Shown piece by piece: positions 9,173 through 16,800 of a stretch of DNA of 64,000 nucleotides. Position numbers and translations under genes: made by a program. The stretch's first letter is position 1. Every line of letters starts with the position of its first letter. This DNA is from Microbacteriaceae bacterium (GTDB taxonomy: Bacteria; Actinomycetota; Actinomycetes; Actinomycetales; Microbacteriaceae), in the NCBI GenBank assembly GCA_025463545.1, contig JAODAR010000005.1:91936-155935 (forward strand), in the 5' to 3' direction. The notes under the pieces were generated by a model, which was not told the DNA's origin, made no database searches, and was given only the letters and a program-made list of their open reading frames with translations.

Positions 9173-11508
9173 GAGACCGCTCCCTTTCTCCCGGCTCCAG
9201 CGTACCGACCGAACGAGCGCAGCGAGATGAGCGCCTTCAGCCGCTGCCGGCGAGTGCGCCCGGCGGCCAGGGATTCCCGCAGGTCCCGCACGGCCCCCCA
9301 CACAGAGTCGGCGTCGGCCGTGCTGGGTTCGGCGGGTGAGAACACCGCCTTGTCGACAACGGATGCCAGCACCAGCGGACGCATACCGCCCACCGATTCC
9401 GCCAACTCGGTCCGGGTCGCCGCCGGAGGCACGTCAACACCGAAATCGAGCGCGGTGTCAGCAAACTCCCGCCAGCCACCGGTAATGCGGTCGATCGACG
9501 CGGCCGCGGAGGTGCGGAGCCTCCTTCGTCGCAGTTTGGCCACGATGATGGCCAAAAACGGCGACACCAACAGGGCCAGCCCCAGCACGGACCAGCCGGC
9601 CACTGTGAGCGCCGCGAGCAGGAAGGCGATCAACGGATCGAGCGGCTTCGGCGGGTCCTCTTTCGTGCTTTCGGGCGGGGTGAGGTCACGCTGCTGGGTG
9701 GTGTCGGGCACAGGCGGCGGGACAACCGACTGCGGTCGAGACACGACTGTCGGTTCGTCCGGCAGCTTGGCCGGGATGTCCCGCACGGGCGGATTCGGGT
9801 CCACCGTGACCCATGCGCCCGAGCTCGTCTGCACCTCGATCCAGGCCGAAATGTCCGATCCGGTGATGGTGACCGGCGCCCGGCCGCCGGCGCTGGCCGG
9901 CGCGAAACCGAGGACCACCCTGGCCGGGAAGCCGATCTGCCGGGCGAGCAGCGCAGCTGCGACGGCGTACTGCTCCTGGTCGCCGAGCATCGGCCGGTCG
10001 GTGAACAGTTCGGAGATGCGGTCGGCCCCGTGGCCCGAGCGGCTGACCGGCTCGTCCACTCCGACGCCATGGCTGATGTAGCCGTCGGCCTTCAACCCGT
10101 CAAGCATCGCCTGCAGTTGCAGGCCGGGCGGGTCGCTGGCTTCCACATACCTGTCCAGGGCCTGCGAGAGGCCGTCAGGGACCACGCCGATCGCCGGAAG
10201 CGCGGCCGTGCCCGGCTCGAGACCGGACACCTGGTCGACCGATGCCGGCACAACGGATTCCGCCCGATAGCGGTCACCCTGCTTCAGGCCGCCGAGAACC
10301 GCGCCGGTGCCGCTGTTGTCGTTGTAGAAGAACGAATCGGCACGCGCCGACGCGGAGCCGCCCTCGAATGTGATGCGCTCGAGCTGCCCGTCGCCCGGCA
10401 CCCACACCCCGGTGTACCTGTCAACGGTGACAGTGAGCGTGACCCGCTTCCCGCTGACCGTGTCCTGGTCGAGCCGGTACGGGAGCCGGGTGAACGAGCC
10501 GGAGGCGCTTGTCACCGTCTCGCTGCCGAGCGAGTAGACGACGCCGTCGTAGGTGTCGAGTGTTGCAATGCGGATCCGGCCGTCCGCCGGCAACCCGCCG
10601 ACAGTCAGCAGCGGCTCCGAGCTCCGCTCCGGCTGCAGGTAGCTGCGGAAACCACTGAGCGGGCTCGGGTAGTCGCGTGGATCGAACCGCTGCTGCACCC
10701 GGGTGCGCACGACGTCTCGTGGAACGGATGCAGGGCTGGCGATGGCCGCTGCTCCTCCGGCACCGATCGCCACGGCGACGATCACAGCGGCGCTGATTAG
10801 TCCCCTGGCCGCCCCCAGGTGACGCTCGGACCGGGATTCAATCGTGGAACGCGACTGCTGTGCCACCAGCCGCACGGCCTGCCGGCGACGCTGCCAGCGC
10901 AGCCACATCAGCCAAAACAGCACGGCGACGAACAGCGCAAGGCCGAGTTCAACCGGCGATGTCGCGGAACTCGGGCCGAGCGCGATTCCCGCCACGAACA
11001 GGGCGATCGGGGCGAGCACCGCCAGCTCACCGTGCTTCGCCCGGAGCGCCACCGAAAGGCCGATGACCGTGGTGAGAAGCACAAGTATGAAAGCCGGCAC
11101 CAGCAGGGTCTGGTATGCGCCCACTGGCAGGACGATGGTGACCAGCTGCATCCAGCTCAGGGCTGATGCCGCCAGCAGCTCGACCAGGCCGTCGACCGAG
11201 GGGAACAGCCTGCCAACGGCCAGGCCCGGAATGGCCAGCGGCACCCCGGCGAGAAAGTACACGATGATGGTCGCGAGCATCAGCGCCCACGACGGCCAGC
11301 GGAAGAATGCACCGAGCAGCGCCACCAGCGCGCCCAGGCCGAACGTGACCGCCACCAGCAGGATGTATTCGGTGCTCTGGTACACCGGCCACAGCGTGGC
11401 GGCGGCGACGGCGGTCGTCACAGCGAGGCCGAGCACGCTCCCAGCCACGAAGCCCACACTTCGAAGGCGTGCGGCGGGTTTCACGCGACCTGCTGCCCGC
11501 CCGCTCAT
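9169..11508 (-). CDS. TgpA-like transglutaminase-fold membrane protein, catalytic residues missing
   Basis: A 779-residue protein with about six N-terminal membrane helices, a long extracellular transglutaminase-fold region, a late membrane helix near residue 630 and a cytoplasmic DUF4129-like tail. This is the TgpA architecture found beside MoxR and DUF58 genes. Family enzymes use a Cys-His-Asp triad. Here the segment that should read G-x-C-E is GDQEQYA with Gln511, and the His position before AWIEV is Ser554 (ISAWIEV); only Asp570 in TVDPNPP remains. The protein is therefore predicted to be catalytically dead, probably a scaffold or peptide-binding module. It overlaps its neighbours by 4 bases on both sides, indicating coupled translation. 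A sequencing error could not easily remove both residues without breaking the frame. Confidence 0.85.
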   Translation of the reverse strand: MSGRAAGRVKPAARLRSVGFVAGSVLGLAVTTAVAAATLWPVYQSTEYILLVAVTFGLGALVALLGAFFRWPSWALMLATIIVYFLAGVPLAIPGLAVGRLFPSVDGLVELLAASALSWMQLVTIVLPVGAYQTLLVPAFILVLLTTVIGLSVALRAKHGELAVLAPIALFVAGIALGPSSATSPVELGLALFVAVLFWLMWLRWQRRRQAVRLVAQQSRSTIESRSERHLGAARGLISAAVIVAVAIGAGGAAAIASPASVPRDVVRTRVQQRFDPRDYPSPLSGFRSYLQPERSSEPLLTVGGLPADGRIRIATLDTYDGVVYSLGSETVTSASGSFTRLPYRLDQDTVSGKRVTLTVTVDRYTGVWVPGDGQLERITFEGGSASARADSFFYNDNSGTGAVLGGLKQGDRYRAESVVPASVDQVSGLEPGTAALPAIGVVPDGLSQALDRYVEASDPPGLQLQAMLDGLKADGYISHGVGVDEPVSRSGHGADRISELFTDRPMLGDQEQYAVAAALLARQIGFPARVVLGFAPASAGGRAPVTITGSDISAWIEVQTSSGAWVTVDPNPPVRDIPAKLPDEPTVVSRPQSVVPPPVPDTTQQRDLTPPESTKEDPPKPLDPLIAFLLAALTVAGWSVLGLALLVSPFLAIIVAKLRRRRLRTSAAASIDRITGGWREFADTALDFGVDVPPAATRTELAESVGGMRPLVLASVVDKAVFSPAEPSTADADSVWGAVRDLRESLAAGRTRRQRLKALISLRSFGRYAGAGRKGAVS

Positions 11509-12839
11509 GCTGCCGACCTCGCGAGGCTCTTCTGCAGGTCCTCGAGGAACCCGATGGTGAGCACGCTCAGTTCAGCCACCCGGCGGAGGCTCGGCACCAC
11601 CTCGGCGTCGCAGATGACCGCGACAACGTCGACACCGACCGGGAACCGGCTGGATGCCGCGCGCAATTGGGTGAGCGTCGTTGCAGACCCGCAGACCAGG
11701 AACGCCACCGAAATACCGCCGACGCTCTCCGCGGCGACCTTGGCCAGTTCGGTGATCGGCATGGCAGCGGATCCGAGTTCCACTGTGCTCAGGTCATCCA
11801 GCAGCCGGGTGCGGGTCAGGGTGCTCAGTTCCCGCATCGCGAAAACCTGGCGGCGGGTGAATTCGGGGGTGACCTCGCTCGCCACGACGGAGACCGTTCG
11901 GGCGTCGCGGATGGCCCGTACCCCGAGCGATCCCGCCACGCTGACCGCCATCTCGAACTCGTCATCCGTTGCGTAATCAGAGTCGGCCAGGCTCAGCGCC
12001 ACCATCAGGTGGCTGCGGCGAGACTCTTCGAACTGGCGCACCATGTAGGTGCCGGTCTTGGCGGTGCTTTTCCAGTGGATGGTCCGGCGTTCATCTCCCG
12101 GCATGTACTCGCGGAGCGCGTGGAAGGAGACGTCGCTGTTGGTCAGGTCCCTGGTGGGGTTGCCCTCCAGGTCGCGGATGAAACCCGTGCTCATGCTCGG
12201 GATCGAGATGGTGCGCGGGTGCACGAACAGGTCGATCTGTTCCGCCCAGACCAGCTCCTTGCGGAACAGGCCGATCGGGTCCCCGCGCACGGTGCGCACC
12301 GGCCCAACCGGGATCACCCCCCTGTGCCGGGTCGGCACCACGAAGACGTCGTCGAAACTGGAGGCTTTGGCGAGGCTGGGCATCGCGAATTCCGCGATGC
12401 CCGCGCCGACCGGAACTTCGACGCTCACGCCGGGAAGGCGTCGCCGCGTCGGATTCTCCACGAGCACCTGGCCCGGCACCCGGTCGCCCACCACCACCCG
12501 GGTGAGCGGCATGGCAAGGCTGATCTGGTACGCGTTCCGGCCGATCAGATAGAACAGGGTCGCGCCGACGAGCACAAGACCAGCCCAGGCTATGGCGATC
12601 AGCTCAGCCCAGCCCAGCGCATAACCGGCCATGGACGATGCGGCCACGGCGAGCAGCATGCACCAGCCGAGCGGGGTGACGATCGACCCGATGCCGCGGG
12701 CAAGCCGGCCGGCCCCGGCGCGCAGGGCGCGCCCCGCGCGCACCAACGAGATGATGGCGTCGGAGAGGACACCTTCATTCACCGCCGGGAACCGGCCGCG
12801 GAGGGGTGGCGCGACATCAATGCGGGCTGTCTGGGTCAC
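11505..12839 (-). CDS. DUF58 domain protein
   Basis: A 444-residue protein with two hydrophobic helices near residues 60-105 and a cytoplasmic DUF58 domain. The DUF58 hallmark is present as RTIHWKSTAKTGTYMVRQF, around residue 260. DUF58 proteins have a von Willebrand A-like fold and almost always accompany a MoxR AAA+ ATPase, which is thought to act on them as a chaperone. The start ATG overlaps the moxR stop (ATGA) and its own stop overlaps the start of the transglutaminase-like gene. No biochemical activity is established for this family, so a structural or assembly role in the envelope system is inference. Confidence 0.9.
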   Translation of the reverse strand: MTQTARIDVAPPLRGRFPAVNEGVLSDAIISLVRAGRALRAGAGRLARGIGSIVTPLGWCMLLAVAASSMAGYALGWAELIAIAWAGLVLVGATLFYLIGRNAYQISLAMPLTRVVVGDRVPGQVLVENPTRRRLPGVSVEVPVGAGIAEFAMPSLAKASSFDDVFVVPTRHRGVIPVGPVRTVRGDPIGLFRKELVWAEQIDLFVHPRTISIPSMSTGFIRDLEGNPTRDLTNSDVSFHALREYMPGDERRTIHWKSTAKTGTYMVRQFEESRRSHLMVALSLADSDYATDDEFEMAVSVAGSLGVRAIRDARTVSVVASEVTPEFTRRQVFAMRELSTLTRTRLLDDLSTVELGSAAMPITELAKVAAESVGGISVAFLVCGSATTLTQLRAASSRFPVGVDVVAVICDAEVVPSLRRVAELSVLTIGFLEDLQKSLARSAA

Positions 12840-13861
12840 ACGGCGGCCCTGTCGCTTGGAGGCGGGGTCTCGATCAGTATCTGTGCGATCACGCTCGACG
12901 GGGTGACGCCGTCGAATTCGGCTTCCGGGTCGAGCAGGAGTCGGTGGGCGAGCACCGGTTCGGCCAGTGCTTTCACGTCGTCGGGGATGACATAGTGCCG
13001 GCCGTTGGCCGCGGCCAGCGTCTTCGCGGTGCGGACCAGCGCGAGGGCTCCGCGCACGCTGGCACCGAGGCGCACTTCGCGCGCATTGCGGGTGGCGTCG
13101 ACGACGCGCGAGACATAGTCGTTGATGGTGGCGTCGACGAAGACGGTGCGGGCCAGGTTTGCCAGTTCGATGACGGATGCGGCGGAGACGACGGCGGGAA
13201 CGGTCACCTCGTGCGCGCGATGGTCGGCGCCCTCGAGGATGCGAATCGTAGACGCGTGGTCGGGGTATCCGATGGACGACTTCATGATGAAGCGGTCCAG
13301 CTGGGCCTCGGGCAGCCGATAGGTGCCCGCCTGCTCAATGGGGTTCTGAGTGGCGATGACCATGAACGGCGCCGCGACCGGATGGGTGACGCCGTCGGCG
13401 GTCACCTGCCCCTCCTCCATCACTTCAAGCAGCGCAGCCTGGGTTTTGGGGCTGGCCCTGTTGATTTCGTCGGCCAGGACGATGTTGGAGAACACCGGGC
13501 CGCGGTGGAACTCGAACGCGCCGCTCCGCTGGTCGTAGATGCTGACCCCGGTGATGTCACCGGGCAGCAGGTCAGGGGTGAATTGCACCCGATTGCTGGT
13601 ACCGCGAACACTCTGGGCGAGCGCGCGGGCGAGCGACGTCTTACCCGTACCGGGGACGTCTTCGAGCAGGAGGTGTCCTTCGCTGAGCAGCGCGATGAAT
13701 GTCAACCGGATGACGTGCTGCTTACCGAGCAAAACCTCCTCGACTCCACGCACCAGCCGGTCGAACACGGCGGCGAACTGGGTGGCCTGCTCAGGGGTCA
13801 TCGTCATAAGGCGTTCGCTTTCAGTCAAGGCAGTCAGGTCGGTCAGTTCAGGTCGAGTCAT
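12836..13861 (-). CDS. MoxR-family AAA+ ATPase
   Basis: A 341-residue AAA+ ATPase of the MoxR group. Walker A VPGTGKT is at residues 69-75 and Walker B VLADEINR at 128-135, followed by sensor and lid regions of normal length. MoxR proteins are chaperone-like ATPases that mature metal- or VWA-containing partners, here most likely the DUF58 protein encoded next. The ATG at 13861 overlaps the stop of the giant Ig-like gene by 4 bases; an internal ATG at 13806 is a possible alternative start, since neither has a clear Shine-Dalgarno sequence. The gene lies inside the run of overlapping genes, so its expression is tied to the surface protein and kinase. Confidence 0.93.
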   Translation of the reverse strand: MTRPELTDLTALTESERLMTMTPEQATQFAAVFDRLVRGVEEVLLGKQHVIRLTFIALLSEGHLLLEDVPGTGKTSLARALAQSVRGTSNRVQFTPDLLPGDITGVSIYDQRSGAFEFHRGPVFSNIVLADEINRASPKTQAALLEVMEEGQVTADGVTHPVAAPFMVIATQNPIEQAGTYRLPEAQLDRFIMKSSIGYPDHASTIRILEGADHRAHEVTVPAVVSAASVIELANLARTVFVDATINDYVSRVVDATRNAREVRLGASVRGALALVRTAKTLAAANGRHYVIPDDVKALAEPVLAHRLLLDPEAEFDGVTPSSVIAQILIETPPPSDRAAV

Positions 13862-16800
13862 TGGGTGTAGGTGTACTCATGCTTGTCGACTGTCACGACA
13901 AGGTGCACCGGGCCGGTCGTAGGTGCGCCCGGGATCGTACACACCGTCCCGGGATCCGTTGCAAGGCCGATGCCCTTCGGGTCGGAATCGGCAAAGCACC
14001 TGTAAGTCGCGACCAGCGAACCGTTGGCCGGCGGCGCACCGTTTTTCGGCCCGTTGGTCCACGCGAATGTGCCATTATCCACATCGTATGCCAGGCCTGT
14101 CACGGTCAACGTCAGCGACGGTTCGGGCGCGCTCACATCGGTCCACTGCCCGCACATCCACGTGCAGCCCTGAATCTGGAATCGAGCGACCTGTCCGAAG
14201 TCCGGCAACGCGACCAGGTCTCGCGGCCAACCCGCCCTGATCGGAACACCCGGTCCCGTCTCGCCCACGGCTCGCACGTTGTAGGTGTCGAAGGCCGGAT
14301 TCAGGTTCGAGATGCGCAGGTCCCAGGTCGAGCCGTGATAGCCCATCTCACGCGTGAAATCACTCGATGTCACCTGCCGGGGCGCCGCTGCAACGCTCGC
14401 CTTCTGGGCAGCAGTCGCCACGCATCCAGCCCGGTTGTATCCCCACACGACGAAGTAGTAGTCGGAACCCCGGTCGACCGTGACGGTGATTGTTCTGCCG
14501 TCGCCCGGGGCTACCTTTTGGACAGTTCCGCCCGATGGAGCCGTTACAGCGCCTGGCGCCGGGGATGATACCGAGCAGGCCGGCGCAGCGGGCGGTGGTG
14601 CACTCTTGCTCCACTGGACGTAATAGCCGAGGATTCCGTCTCCATTGCCATCGAACTCGGTCCACGACACCGTCGCGCTACTGCTGGCATTGTCACCTGT
14701 GGCCGCAACTGTTCCGGCACGCGGCGCACCGAATGGCCGGCCCGTGGCCTGGGAGCCGTTCCAGGCCGACAGCGCGGGGTAGGCGCCGTTTCGCGCGCTC
14801 ACCGTATACGTCACGTCCACGCCGTTGGCCAGGCCCCCTGCGTCGAAGGTGCAGGATGCGGCGGAGCAGGCCGTGGCACTGACCTCTCCGACCTGGTTTC
14901 CGCCGACGGTGACAACGTAGCTGCGCACCGGGGTTCCGCCCCCGGTGGCGCCAACGGGCGTCCAGCTGAGGCGCAACGCCCCGTCCAGCGGTGCCGCCGC
15001 CAGCCGGGTTGGAGCGGCCGGCACCACGTCTGACCACACCGGGTCGGCCAGCACGGTCGCGGATGAAAGACCGATCGCGTTGCGCGCGGCAACCGACACC
15101 CTCACGCTGTTGGCCTGGCCGTTGCCCGGGGTTGCGACATCGCAGGCGGTGGCCTGGCAGACCGTGGCGCCCGCCGGATTCCCAGCTGCGTCGAGGAGGG
15201 TGACCTCGTAGCCGGTGATCGGGGAGTTGTTCGCGGCTCCCGGATTGAACGTCACCGACAGCTTCTTGTCGCCGAAAGCGGTCACCCTCACGTTTGTCAC
15301 CGGGTCGGGCTTGTCCTGTACCGAGATGCGCACGGTTCCCCAGGCATACCGGTCGGGGTCACCGGTGGCATCCGCTACCTGGTATTGCAGGCTGGTGTCC
15401 ACCGGCGCCGCATTGTCGGCGACCCTCACCGAGAGTTGGCTCTTGTCTGCGCTTGGCGTGATCGACACCCCGGCCGGCAACCCGGAGCTGTCCAGCCCCC
15501 GCACGGCGACCACGGTCAAGGGCACGGTGGGGAACGGGTTGGTCGCCGTGTCGTTGGCGAGCACGTCGACCACGGTGGTGGCACCGCGGGGAGCAATCGC
15601 AGAGTCAGCCGCCGGAACAGCCAGCGGGCGGGTGGAAGCGACGACACGCACGTCGATGCGACCGGCGCGGCCGGGATTGATTCCGTCCCTGACCCCGACA
15701 GTCAGGCCGCTTTGGCTGCCTTTGGCGGTCGATTCACTGGCCGTGATGCTCAATTGCCGTCCGTTCAGAGACCAGGTGAACCCGGTCGGCTTCGGGTCGA
15801 GCACAGTGTAGGCCAGTTCCCGCTGGTCGTCGGGGTACGGGTAGGTCGTGAGCTTCAAGAGGTCGATGACTTTGGTCTGGGCGGGTTCGAAGTCGATCAC
15901 CGCGCCGTCGAAACTCGGTGGCTGGTTCAGCCGCGGCGTCACCTCGATCGGCAGCACGATGGTGGCCGTTCGGCCGTTCGGGTCGTCAGCAGATGCGCCA
16001 TCGGTGACTTCGAAGGAGATGGATGCCGGGCCGAAGTATTTGTCGGCGCTGGTGAACGTGAGCGTGCCGGCATCCGCCACGAGCGGTGACCCGTTGGCGT
16101 GTGTCGCGCGCACCGTGCTTTCGTCGGTCAGCCTGACGTTCTTGTCACCGACGGCGACCACGTACTTGTTGATATCGATGGACAGTTTTGCTTCGCTGGG
16201 CGCTGACAGCTTGGGCGCCCCCTTGCGCAGCTGAGGCAGGGCATCCTTGTACCCGGGTACCCAGATGAAGGCGTATGAAACGACTGTCTTGTCGTCGGGG
16301 TGCGCCACAGCGAACGGGATGATCTGGCTGTTGTCGCCGATCGTGACCCGAATGCGCTTGGTGTCAGTGAGCTGGGCGTTTTTCGCATAGCCGGGCAAGA
16401 CGGACAACGCGAGTTTTCGGGTCGAGCCGTCGGCGAAGAACACGTTGGCGAGCACATCGACGTCGATCGACTCTCGGCCGATGATGTCAGAGAGACTGAG
16501 CACCGAGTCCCGGGCGTCGGGCCGCGAAAGCGGCGCATCCTTCGTGACGACGATGGTCAGGAAGTTGGAGCTGCTGCCGCCGCGCCCGTTCTGCACCTCG
16601 TAAATGAACCCGTACCGGCCTTCCACCACGGGTGCCGTGACGACGACCAGGTCGCCGTCGATCTTCGCGACGCCGCTCTTCCCGGTGGGCTCGACGCCGG
16701 CCAGGGTGAGGCGACCACCGTCAGGGTCAGAGTCGTTGGCGAGCACCCGCACTGACACGGTGCCGCCGGGACGGACCGTTACTTCGTCTTCGACAGCGAC

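Noticed and set aside
11469..12995. A 508-codon plus-strand frame opposite the DUF58 gene
   Set aside because: Arg/His/Asp-rich shadow of the DUF58 and MoxR genes, without family features.
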